Source: Ruminococcaceae bacterium UBA1227 (lineage in GTDB: Bacteria; Bacillota; Clostridia; Oscillospirales; Acutalibacteraceae). Taken from it: a stretch of DNA of 42,099 nt. Position 1 is the first letter of the stretch; each line of letters starts with the position of its first letter. The stretch lies in the NCBI GenBank assembly GCA_002309175.1, contig DBWX01000014.1, forward strand, positions 59,020 to 101,118, given 5' to 3'. The notes beneath the pieces were generated by a model that did not search any database, was not told where the DNA came from, and worked only from the letters and a program-made list of their open reading frames with translations. The position numbers were made by a program, and so were the translations under genes. Of the stretch, positions 8,351-15,433 are shown piece after piece.

Positions 8351-8755
8351 TTGGCTACAAAAGGTACAAAGAAAACCACAGCCACACGTAGACGCCGTGA
8401 CCGCAAGAATATTGACCGCGGTGCGGCACATATCCAATCCACTTTCAACAATACAATCGTTACCATTACCGATACACAGGGTAATGCAGTCTCATGGGCT
8501 TCAGCCGGTGAGATGGGCTTCAGAGGATCCAAGAAGTCCACTCCCTTCGCAGCTCAGACTGCTGCGGAAGTTGCCGCAAAAGCCGCTGTTGATCACGGTA
8601 TGAAAACTGTTGAAGTATATGTTAAAGGCCCCGGTGCCGGTCGTGAAGCTGCCATCCGCGCACTTCAGACAGCAGGTCTTGAAGTAACATCCATCAAGGA
8701 CGTTACTCCGATCCCGCACAACGGCTGCCGTCCGCCGAAGAGAAGACGTGTATAA
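8351..8755 (+). CDS. rpsK: Ribosomal protein S11
   Basis: S11 (134 aa) lines the mRNA path on the 30S platform. Markers: AHIQSTFNNTIVTITDTQGN, SAGEMGFRGSKKSTPFAAQ, and the end DVTPIPHNGCRPPKRRRV. The start codon is TTG with AGGGAGGGG at 8338-8345, giving the usual MATKGTKK N-terminus. Confidence 0.97.
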   Translation: MATKGTKKTTATRRRRDRKNIDRGAAHIQSTFNNTIVTITDTQGNAVSWASAGEMGFRGSKKSTPFAAQTAAEVAAKAAVDHGMKTVEVYVKGPGAGREAAIRALQTAGLEVTSIKDVTPIPHNGCRPPKRRRV

Positions 8756-8772
8756 TTAGGAGGAAAGAGTAA

Positions 8773-9393
8773 ATGTCAAGATACACAGGTGCAGTTTGTA
8801 AACAGTGCCGCCGTGAGGGCAAGAAGCTTTTCCTCAAAGGCGACAGATGCTATACAGGCAAATGCGCATTAGAGCGTCGCTCATATGCTCCCGGCCAGCA
8901 TGGCCAGGGCAGAAAGAAGACTTCCGAATACGGTACTCAGCTTCGCACAAAGCAGCAGGCAAGGAGATACTACGGTGTTCAGGAAAGCCAGTTCCACAAG
9001 TACTTCCTCATGGCTGAAAAGATGGAAGGCATGACAGGTGAGAACTTACTTAAACTCTGCGAAAGCCGTCTCGACAACGTGGTTTATCTGCTCGGTTGGG
9101 CAAATTCCCGTCAGCAGGCTCGTCAGCTTGTAACACACGGCCACTTCAAAGTCAACGGCAGGAAGTGCGACATTCCGTCATATCTTCTTAAAGCAGGTGA
9201 CACAATTTCAATCAAGGAGAAGAGTGTTGATACTAACGGTTTCAAGGTAATTCTCGAAGCCAATGGTTCAAGAACCGTACCGACGTGGCTCTCGAAGGAC
9301 AACACAACAGCGAAAGTTGTCAATCTTCCCGATCGTGAGCAGATTGCTGCTCCGGTTGAAGAGCACTACATCGTTGAGTTCTACTCCAAATAA
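8773..9393 (+). CDS. rpsD: Ribosomal protein S4 (zinc form)
   Basis: S4 (206 aa) starts assembly of the 30S body. The N-terminus has a cysteine cluster (CKQC, then C and C in DRCYTGKCALE), the C+ zinc-binding variant. The S4 RNA-binding domain is at residues 95-160 (SRLDNVVYLLGWA, ARQLVTHGHFKVNG). A 59-bp AT-rich gap to rpoA follows, in which I see only the rpoA ribosome binding site. Confidence 0.97.
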   Translation: MSRYTGAVCKQCRREGKKLFLKGDRCYTGKCALERRSYAPGQHGQGRKKTSEYGTQLRTKQQARRYYGVQESQFHKYFLMAEKMEGMTGENLLKLCESRLDNVVYLLGWANSRQQARQLVTHGHFKVNGRKCDIPSYLLKAGDTISIKEKSVDTNGFKVILEANGSRTVPTWLSKDNTTAKVVNLPDREQIAAPVEEHYIVEFYSK

Positions 9394-9452
9394 TGCCGCA
9401 TAATTAAAACTTAATATTGCGACATCAAAGTTATCTTAAGGAGGGTTTTTGA

Positions 9453-10400
9453 ATGATTAGTATCGAAAAGCCGAATGTTGAGTGTATCGACACAGGCGAC
9501 ACTTATGGCAAATTCACTCTGGAACCGCTTGAGAGAGGCTTCGGCACAACGGTTGGCAACAGCCTTCGCCGCGTTCTCCTTTCATCCCTTCCGGGATATG
9601 CCATAACATCCGTAAAGATTGATGGCGTTCTTCACGAGTTCACAACCATCCCCGGCGTCAAGGAAGACGTAACAGAGATAGTTCTGAACTTAAAGAGCGT
9701 AATCCTCAAGATAAATGGCGATGGCCCCAAGACAATGTACATTGAAGCTTCAGGCGAGGGCGAGGTCACAGCGGGTGACATAAAGGGCGATTCAGACATT
9801 GAAATCCTGAATCCCGAACTTCACATCGCAAGCCTCGATAAGAGCGCCAAGCTTTCCATGGAACTCACTGCTGATGTGGGCAGAGGTTATATCTCAGCTG
9901 AGCGCAACAAGGCAGAGATGAACCCGCCTATCGGCGTGATTGCTATCGACTCAATTTATACACCTGTACTGAAGGTTAACTATACCGTTGAGAATACCCG
10001 TGTAGGTCAGCGTATCGACTTTGATAAGCTTACACTTGAAGTATGGACCAACGGCACAATCTCCGCCAAGGAGGCTGTATCGCTCGGTGCCAAGATCCTC
10101 AACGATCACCTCAAGTTGTTTATTGACTTGTCAGAAAATGAATTCATAACAGACGTTCTCGTTGAGAAAGACGATAACTCAAGAGAAAAGGTCTTAGAGA
10201 TGACCATTGAAGAACTTGATTTGTCTGTTCGTTCATTCAACTGTCTGAAGAGAGCAGGCATCAATACGGTAGAAGACCTTACAAACAGATCCGAAGACGA
10301 TATGATGAAGGTTCGCAACCTCGGCAAGAAGTCTCTTGACGAAGTAATCGCGAAACTCGATTCACTCGGTTTCACACTTCGGAAAGAAATAGAAGACTAA
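9453..10400 (+). CDS. rpoA: RNA polymerase alpha subunit
   Basis: Alpha subunit (315 aa, normal length). The N-terminal dimerisation and assembly domain has GFGTTVGNSLRRVLLSSLPG near residue 31. The C-terminal domain, which binds UP elements and activators, covers about residues 245-310 and includes LDLSVRSFNCLKRAGI and RNLGKKSLDEV. The start has TTAAGGAGGG upstream. Confidence 0.98.
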   Translation: MISIEKPNVECIDTGDTYGKFTLEPLERGFGTTVGNSLRRVLLSSLPGYAITSVKIDGVLHEFTTIPGVKEDVTEIVLNLKSVILKINGDGPKTMYIEASGEGEVTAGDIKGDSDIEILNPELHIASLDKSAKLSMELTADVGRGYISAERNKAEMNPPIGVIAIDSIYTPVLKVNYTVENTRVGQRIDFDKLTLEVWTNGTISAKEAVSLGAKILNDHLKLFIDLSENEFITDVLVEKDDNSREKVLEMTIEELDLSVRSFNCLKRAGINTVEDLTNRSEDDMMKVRNLGKKSLDEVIAKLDSLGFTLRKEIED

Positions 10401-10417
10401 GGGAAGGAGTGTTTTAA

Positions 10418-10759
10418 ATGCCAGGAACAAGAAAACTCGGCAGAGCAAGCGACCATCGCAAGGCTATGCTTCGCGGTATGGTTACATATCTGCTCGAAAC
10501 CGGCAAACTTGAAACCACCGTTACCCGTGCCAAAGAAGTACGCTCCATGACGGAGAAGATGATTACTCTCTCCAAGGACGCTACTCTTGCAAATAAGAGA
10601 CAGGTTCTCGCTTATGTCACAAAAGAGGACGTAGCGAAGAAGCTTTTTGATGAAATCGGTCCGAAATATGCGGACAAGAACGGTGGATACTGCCGTATTA
10701 TCAAGACAGGCCCGCGTCGCGGCGATGCAGCTGAGATGTGCATTATTGAGCTCGTCTGA
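10418..10759 (+). CDS. rplQ: Ribosomal protein L17
   Basis: L17 (113 aa), the last gene of the alpha operon. Recognised from TRKLGRASDHRKAMLRGMVT, the TRAKEVRSMTEKMITL segment, and RRGDAAEMCIIELV at the end. The strong hairpin terminator at 10785-10818 follows directly, closing the ribosomal transcription unit. Confidence 0.97.
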   Translation: MPGTRKLGRASDHRKAMLRGMVTYLLETGKLETTVTRAKEVRSMTEKMITLSKDATLANKRQVLAYVTKEDVAKKLFDEIGPKYADKNGGYCRIIKTGPRRGDAAEMCIIELV

Positions 10760-10784
10760 TAAATACGCATAAAAGACATGAAGA

Positions 10785-10818
10785 AACCCTGAGAGGGACG
10801 CCTCTCAGGGTTCTTTTT
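10785..10818 (+). terminator. Intrinsic terminator of the ribosomal operon
   Basis: A perfect 12-bp stem, AACCCTGAGAGG (10785-10796) with CCTCTCAGGGTT (10801-10812), has a GACG loop and is followed by CTTTTT. It lies 25 bp after rplQ and separates the ribosomal operon from the tungstate/molybdate operon. Confidence 0.93.
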
Positions 10819-10840
10819 GTCTTGCTTTGTTTTACAAATA

Positions 10841-10869
10841 TTGTCTTTTTATAACTAATATAGTATAAT
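10841..10869 (+). promoter_or_regulatory. Sigma-A type promoter of the tupA operon
   Basis: TTGTCT at 10841-10846 (4 of 6 matches to TTGACA) and a perfect TATAAT at 10864-10869 are separated by 17 bp. Transcription would start around 10876, giving a leader of about 200 nt before tupA, which contains the riboswitch. This is the only strong promoter I can see before the 27-gene operon. Confidence 0.75.
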
Positions 10870-10887
10870 TTTACAGTAAATTGAACA

Positions 10888-11000
10888 GCGACCATATGGT
10901 TTCGAGCTTGCAGACCTAAACAGAAATGCACGGTTTGCTCGCCCGGGCTTTCGGGGAAACCCGGGAACCTCCCGTTATTTGGAAAGGAATCATGCGGAAT
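10888..11000 (+). promoter_or_regulatory. Molybdenum/tungsten cofactor riboswitch aptamer (Moco/Tuco type)
   Basis: The leader contains CCTCCCGTTATTTGGAAAGG (10968-10987), which closely matches the conserved 3' segment I remember from the E. coli moaA leader riboswitch. It is preceded by a hairpin (10942-10965, two CCCGGG arms plus an inner UUUC/GAAA pair). An enclosing stem pairs CGAGC (10903-10907) with GCTCG (10937-10941), and a possible P1 pairs 10893-10903 with 10986-10994. The region between CGAGC and GCTCG is only 29 nt. This fits the compact form without stem P3, which has been proposed to sense the tungsten cofactor. The gene controlled, tupA, agrees with that. The ligand assignment is inference. 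Confidence 0.82.
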
Positions 11001-11010
11001 TTTATATTCT

Positions 11011-11047
11011 CGGTGAATCCATTTCCATATGGGTTCGCCGTTTTTTT
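11011..11047 (+). terminator. Riboswitch expression platform: conditional terminator before tupA
   Basis: A 12-bp stem (11011-11022 with 11029-11040, two G-U pairs, 6-nt loop) is followed by seven T. It ends 29 bp before the tupA start, so it can only be useful as a regulated terminator. Its right arm can pair instead with the leader: CCATATGG at 11025-11032 with CCATATGG at 10892-10899, and TCGC at 11035-11038 with GCGA at 10888-10891. The leader strand used in this antiterminator is also the P1 strand of the aptamer. Ligand binding should therefore release the terminator and switch the operon off. Confidence 0.85.
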
Positions 11048-11076
11048 ACAAATATCTTTTTAAGGAGATGTTCATT

Positions 11077-12114
11077 ATGAACACAAGAAAACTTGTTGCT
11101 CTTCTTATGGCTCTCGTTATGGCTATCGGCCTTGCAGCATGCGCAAAAGCTCCTGCAGCTCCGGCTACTGACGACACAACCAAGGATGCTGAGCCCGCAG
11201 TTACACTCGGTCTCGACATTCTCAAAGAAGAAGACGACGCCATGATTAACAACTATACTGTTATAGCTGTTAATGACAAGGCAGACTGGAAAGACGCTGA
11301 CGGAAACGCAGTTGCCGATGTCAAGATCAACACAGCAGGCGCTGACGCTTTCATCAACTGGCTTCTTTCTGACGGTCTTGCACTCTGCGCTGAGTATGGT
11401 AAAGACACATACGGCGTAGCTCTCTTCACGCTTAAGGACGACGCTCCGAAGGCTACAGGCAAAATCGAGAAGGCTACAGATGAGACAGAGACAATCCGTC
11501 TTTCAACAACTACATCTGTTAACGACTCAGGTCTCCTCGGTGCTATCCTTCCCGTATTTGAGAAGGAATACGGCTACAAGGTAGAGGTATTCTCAGCAGG
11601 TACAGGTAAGGCTATTGCCAACGCCCAGATGGGTAATGCTGACGTTATCCTCGTTCATGCTAAGTCCTCTGAGGAAGAGTTCGTTTCCGCAGGCTATGCA
11701 AGAACAGTTGAAGGTTTCTCAGCTGAGAGACTTACATTCATGTACAACTACTTCGTACTTGTTGGTCCTAAGGATGACCCGATCGGTGTCAAGAGCGCTG
11801 CTGACGTTAAGGCTGCTTTCGCTCTCATCGCTGAGAAGGGTGCTGCCGGCGAAGCTAAGTTCATCTCCCGTGGTGACGCTTCCGGTACACATAAGGCTGA
11901 AATCAAGCTTTGGCCTGAAGACCTCGGCATCACAACTGAGGCTGATTCATTCAAGGATTACACAGACTGGTACATTTCAGCTAACGCCGGTATGGGTGCC
12001 TGCATAAAGATGGCTGACGAGATGGGCGCTTACATCCTTACGGATAAGGCTACATATCTCACAGCTGCAGGCAACTACGAGCAGTTCCTTGCTGACCTTG
12101 ATAAAGCTGCATAA
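11077..12114 (+). CDS. tupA: Tungstate-binding lipoprotein TupA, apparently circularly permuted
   Basis: Extracellular binding protein of a tungstate ABC importer (345 aa). The signal peptide ends in a lipobox with lipidated Cys22. The TupA core starts near residue 140: LSTTTSVNDSGLL, SAGTGKA, ADVILVHAK, SRGDASGTHKAE and YILTDKATYL. The protein ends soon after YILTDKATYL, where usual family members continue with an NPYGVIAVN, WLTS, LF segment. That missing segment is found at residues about 42-122 (ILKEEDDAMINNYTVIAVN, INTAGADAFINWLLSDG, YGVALF), ahead of the core, so the order is permuted. The start at 11077 is preferred over 11029 because AAGGAGAT at 11062-11069 is well spaced and the signal peptide begins there. 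Codon use is strongly biased, as in the ribosomal genes, suggesting high expression. Confidence 0.9.
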   Translation: MNTRKLVALLMALVMAIGLAACAKAPAAPATDDTTKDAEPAVTLGLDILKEEDDAMINNYTVIAVNDKADWKDADGNAVADVKINTAGADAFINWLLSDGLALCAEYGKDTYGVALFTLKDDAPKATGKIEKATDETETIRLSTTTSVNDSGLLGAILPVFEKEYGYKVEVFSAGTGKAIANAQMGNADVILVHAKSSEEEFVSAGYARTVEGFSAERLTFMYNYFVLVGPKDDPIGVKSAADVKAAFALIAEKGAAGEAKFISRGDASGTHKAEIKLWPEDLGITTEADSFKDYTDWYISANAGMGACIKMADEMGAYILTDKATYLTAAGNYEQFLADLDKAA

Positions 12115-12123
12115 GGATTTTTA

Positions 12124-12816
12124 ATGCATAACATTTTTGTAAAAGCCATTGAGCTTATCGCGTCACATGACCCTGAGCTCATAAGTATTGTTCAGATAAC
12201 ACTTAAAATGTGCTTTTCAAGCTCCCTTGCGGCACTCCTTTTAGGAGTGCCCTTCGGGGCTTTTTTGGCTTTATCGCGCTTCCCCGGAAGAAGGGCGATT
12301 ATAGTCTTAAACAGGACCCTGATGAGTATGCCGCCCGTTGTCTGCGGTCTCATCTGTTACATACTTTTCTCCGGAGTCGGATCGCTCAGGGCCCTTGAAC
12401 TTCTCTACACCGTAACGGGCATGGTAATAGCCCAGGTAATACTTATAACACCCATTGTCGCCGCGAATACGGAGACATTTCTGTCCGGCATTGTGCCGGA
12501 CCTTCGTGAGACCACGAAAGGTCTGGGTCTTGGATTCTCCAAGACACTCGGTCTCACGATTCTTGAAAGCAAATATCAGATTGTGTCGACCTACCTCGTG
12601 GGCTTTGCCCGCTCGATAGCGGAGGTCGGCGCCGTATCAATGGTCGGCGGTGCAATCGTCTACAAGACGAATGTCATGACGACCGCAATCATGAACTACA
12701 CAAGCAGGGGCAATTTCTCGAAGGCCATGGCAATCGGAATAATCCTCATGACAATGTCCCTGATTGTAAACATAATCGTTCATTTACTCTCCGAAAGGGT
12801 GGTGGATGACCGATGA
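12124..12816 (+). CDS. tupB: Tungstate ABC transporter permease TupB
   Basis: Membrane subunit (230 aa) with about five hydrophobic helices and the type I importer permease pattern. The cytoplasmic coupling region lies around residues 125-145 (DLRETTKGLGLG). It matches the TupB/WtpB group, including EVGAVSMVGGAI and MTTAIMNYTSRGNFSKA near the C-terminus. It begins 9 bp after tupA and overlaps tupC by 4 bp. Codons 36-48 contain rare leucine and glycine codons that form two overlapping hairpins (see separate entry). Confidence 0.93.
   Translation: MHNIFVKAIELIASHDPELISIVQITLKMCFSSSLAALLLGVPFGAFLALSRFPGRRAIIVLNRTLMSMPPVVCGLICYILFSGVGSLRALELLYTVTGMVIAQVILITPIVAANTETFLSGIVPDLRETTKGLGLGFSKTLGLTILESKYQIVSTYLVGFARSIAEVGAVSMVGGAIVYKTNVMTTAIMNYTSRGNFSKAMAIGIILMTMSLIVNIIVHLLSERVVDDR
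12231..12266 (+). terminator. Intragenic overlapping hairpins, terminator-like, inside tupB
   Basis: Hairpin A pairs GGCACTCC (12231-12238) with GGAGTGCC (12244-12251). Hairpin B pairs GCCC (12249-12252) with GGGC (12257-12260) around a TTCG tetraloop and is followed by TTTTTT (12261-12266). They share three bases, so they exclude each other. B looks like a short intrinsic terminator, but the 4-bp stem is weak. It could lower transcription of the genes after tupA. No experiment supports this. Confidence 0.35.
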
Positions 12817-13487
12817 AAATAAAAAATCTGAAAAAAACGTACGACAAAAAGGTCGTACTCGATATAGATGAACTTGAGTTTGAAGAGGGAAAGATTTACG
12901 CAATAGTCGGCGCGAACGGCAGCGGCAAGTCGACGCTGATCCGCGTCATGGCAGGCACGGTCTCATCCGACGACAGGAGGCGGGTTGACTTCGGCGGCAA
13001 AACGCACTGCTATATGCCGCAGAAGAACCATGCGTTTAAGATGTCGACGGAGAAGAACGTGCTGCTCGGTACAAAGAAGGACGCAGCCGCGAAAGAGCAC
13101 GCCGCCTCCCTTATGAAAGAACTGAAAATAGACGGCCTTGCCAAGGCCGGAGCACATAAACTGTCAGGCGGTGAAACCGCAAAGATGGCACTCTGCCGCA
13201 CCGTTTTAAGCGACGCGCAGGTACTGCTTCTCGATGAACCGACGGCCGCCATGGATATTGAGTCCACTCTGGCGGCTGAGGAGATTATCCGTCGCGTGAA
13301 CAGAGAAAGCGGCGCTACGATAATCATGATCACGCATTCTCTGAGTCAGGCGCGCCGCCTGTCCGACAGAATAGTTTTCATGAAGGACGGCAAAGTAGTT
13401 GAAATGGGTGAGACGGAAAAGGTGCTGAATGCACCGGAGAAAGAGGAGACAAAAGAATTCCTGGAATTTTTCGGATCGGATAAATAA
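12813..13487 (+). CDS. tupC: Tungstate ABC transporter ATPase TupC
   Basis: Nucleotide-binding subunit (224 aa) driving TupAB. Walker A GANGSGKST is at residues 33-41, the Q-loop glutamine near 70, the signature LSGGE at 117-121, Walker B VLLLDE at 137-142, and the switch histidine in MITHS. The start overlaps the tupB stop (ATGA). It lacks the C-terminal molybdate-binding (MOP) domain of ModC and WtpC, which fits the short TupC type. Confidence 0.92.
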   Translation: MKIKNLKKTYDKKVVLDIDELEFEEGKIYAIVGANGSGKSTLIRVMAGTVSSDDRRRVDFGGKTHCYMPQKNHAFKMSTEKNVLLGTKKDAAAKEHAASLMKELKIDGLAKAGAHKLSGGETAKMALCRTVLSDAQVLLLDEPTAAMDIESTLAAEEIIRRVNRESGATIIMITHSLSQARRLSDRIVFMKDGKVVEMGETEKVLNAPEKEETKEFLEFFGSDK

Positions 13488-13505
13488 TTTTAATGTGGTG
13501 GTTTT

Positions 13506-14366
13506 ATGGAAAACAGGGATATCAAATATTTTGACAGGCTGTGGAAGGAGTCGAACCCCAAGGACGGCATGAAGCATACCAGGGAAACCTGGGACAGACT
13601 GGCTGAGGGCTGGAAAAAAGACCCTCCGGAGATTCAGTATGCGAAGGACCGTCAGTGCAGGGAGATGACGCAGTTTTTTGTCGATAAGAGTGTGATAACC
13701 CCGGAGTCGGCGGTTATTGATATCGGATGCGGCACCGGAAATTATGCGGTATGTTTTGCCGAACATGCAAAGAGTGTAACCTGCACGGATATTTCTCCGA
13801 AGATGCTTGAACACTGCAGGGAGTTTGCAAAAGAGCATAACCGCGACAATATTGACTTTGTAGCCTGCGATTTTCTGGACTTTGATATTGAAGCCGCAGG
13901 CTGGACAAAGAACTTTGATCTCGTCTTTACTTCCCTGACACCGGCGATGGATGGACTTGCATCGGTTGAAAAAGTAAATGCCATGAGCAGGAACTGGTGT
14001 TTCAACAACAGCTTTGTCTACAGGAAGGACAACCTCAGGAACGCCGTAATGGAAAATGTATACGGCAGACCTGTCACAAACCGCTGGGGAAACAGCTCGA
14101 CTTACTGTCTTTTCAATATTCTCTGGCAGATGGGCCTGAAGCCGCAGATTCAGTACTACAAAGAGATAATTGAATATGAGACGGAACTCAGTGAAGAAAT
14201 GGCAAAAGGTGTCACAATTAACGTCATCCGCGACCATGCTCCGAGTGATGAAGAAATAAAGCGTACACTGGAATACCTTGAAAAGAACATGTCGAAAGAC
14301 GGCAAGGTGAAGAAAGTTACGGAGTCACTCTTTGCCTGGACACTTTGGAATGTAAAAGGAGAATAG
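13506..14366 (+). CDS. Class I SAM-dependent methyltransferase
   Basis: A 286-aa protein with a Rossmann-type methyltransferase domain. Motif I is VIDIGCGTGNYAV (residues 70-82); the next acidic residue binding SAM is in TCTDISPKML, and FVACDFLDF follows. The C-terminal half is tryptophan- and tyrosine-rich and matches no family I can name; the substrate is unknown. It sits between the tupABC genes and a FecB-type importer, with gaps of 18 and 9 bp, so it belongs to the operon. A small-molecule substrate, such as a metal-binding ligand taken up or released by the transporters, is possible but is inference. Confidence 0.85.
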   Translation: MENRDIKYFDRLWKESNPKDGMKHTRETWDRLAEGWKKDPPEIQYAKDRQCREMTQFFVDKSVITPESAVIDIGCGTGNYAVCFAEHAKSVTCTDISPKMLEHCREFAKEHNRDNIDFVACDFLDFDIEAAGWTKNFDLVFTSLTPAMDGLASVEKVNAMSRNWCFNNSFVYRKDNLRNAVMENVYGRPVTNRWGNSSTYCLFNILWQMGLKPQIQYYKEIIEYETELSEEMAKGVTINVIRDHAPSDEEIKRTLEYLEKNMSKDGKVKKVTESLFAWTLWNVKGE

Positions 14367-14375
14367 GAGAGCTTT

Positions 14376-15431
14376 ATGAAAAACATTCTCAGAAGAACAA
14401 TTGCCCTGTTGCTCGCTTTGGTTATTGTTTTGTCCTTTGCCGCCTGCACAAAGGCACCGGCAGAGACAGATGAGCCGAAAGAGGCGACAATAACCGTTAC
14501 CGATATGGCCGGAAATGAAGTCGCAATTCCTGCGGACACAAAAAGCAATACCGTTGCGACCACATACGGCGTTGTAACACCGTTTTTCGTAACGCTTAAA
14601 ATGTCTGACCGCGTTCTTGCGACAACACTGAAGAACAAGGGATTCCTCCGCAAGGTGGACGAGACAATAATAAACACCGGCGATGTAGGAAACATCTCAC
14701 TCGATGCAGAAAAGCTTGCCGGATACGCCCCTTCCATACTGCTCTGCAGAAAAACGGAATCGGAAAAGATCGCTATCGGCAAGAAACTCGGAATACCCAC
14801 TCTCTCCGTTTATATTGAAACAGCAGATCAGGTAATTGATGCCTACAGGCTTTTAGGTCAGGCCTTCGGATGTGAGGAGCGCGCTGATGAGCTTATAGGC
14901 TACATCGAAAATGAGCTCAAGGAAATAGACTCACTGGCCGCGGGCATACCTGATGATGCAAGAGTGACCGCAATCTGCATGGGTTCCAAACTCGGACAGG
15001 TCGCAGGTGATAACATGCTCCAGACCATGATGATAGAACGCGCCGGCGGTATCTGTGAAGTCACTGAAGTGGCTGACGATATGATGTGGGTTGACGTAGG
15101 TGTTGAGAACATCTTTTCAAAGAACCCCGATTTTATCTTTGCTTCAAGTTCCAATCCTCTGGATTATAAGGTTGAAGATCTCTATAACGAGGCGGCCTGG
15201 TCGGGAATGAAAGCTGTTCAGAACAAGCAGATGTACTTTATTCCCGCCAAGATGGATTCCTGGGATATGCCCGGACCCGCATTTGTCCTCGGCATTTACT
15301 TCATGATGCACTGCATGTATCCGGATGTCTGCACATCCGAAAAACTGCAGGAGGAGATTGATAATTTCTACGAATTCTTCTACGGCAAGACATTTGCCGG
15401 CGATGAAATCGGCTACAGTGTGGGAGACTGA
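14376..15431 (+). CDS. FecB/MolA-type substrate-binding lipoprotein 1
   Basis: Extracellular binding protein (351 aa) of a type II (FecBCD/BtuFCD-like) ABC importer, lipidated at Cys24 after LSFAAC. The typical opening ITVTDMAGNEVAIP is followed by two lobes joined by a long helix (residues about 150-200). Because it lies among tungstate and cofactor genes, it may carry molybdate or tungstate, as MolA of Haemophilus influenzae does; the family also binds haem, siderophores and cobalamin. It is a clear paralogue of the next gene, sharing DTKNTTVASTYGVVTPF-like and QTMMIER stretches and SWDMPGP near the end. The ribosome binding site is GGAGAATAGGAG. Confidence 0.85.
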   Translation: MKNILRRTIALLLALVIVLSFAACTKAPAETDEPKEATITVTDMAGNEVAIPADTKSNTVATTYGVVTPFFVTLKMSDRVLATTLKNKGFLRKVDETIINTGDVGNISLDAEKLAGYAPSILLCRKTESEKIAIGKKLGIPTLSVYIETADQVIDAYRLLGQAFGCEERADELIGYIENELKEIDSLAAGIPDDARVTAICMGSKLGQVAGDNMLQTMMIERAGGICEVTEVADDMMWVDVGVENIFSKNPDFIFASSSNPLDYKVEDLYNEAAWSGMKAVQNKQMYFIPAKMDSWDMPGPAFVLGIYFMMHCMYPDVCTSEKLQEEIDNFYEFFYGKTFAGDEIGYSVGD

Positions 15432-15433
15432 TT

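Noticed and set aside
9394..9452. Possible promoter or regulatory RNA between rpsD and rpoA
   Set aside because: The gap is AT-rich, but no hexamer pair or stable hairpin is evident beyond the AAGGAGGG site.
10892..10899. The palindrome CCATATGG as a repressor operator
   Set aside because: Its second copy lies in the terminator arm, and the pairing extends to GCGA/TCGC, which is explained better by an RNA antiterminator.
13206..14237. Long open frame on the minus strand (343 codons) across tupC and the methyltransferase gene
   Set aside because: It lies fully antisense to two genes with clear family motifs, has no family resemblance, and its composition is the mirror of the plus-strand codon pattern.
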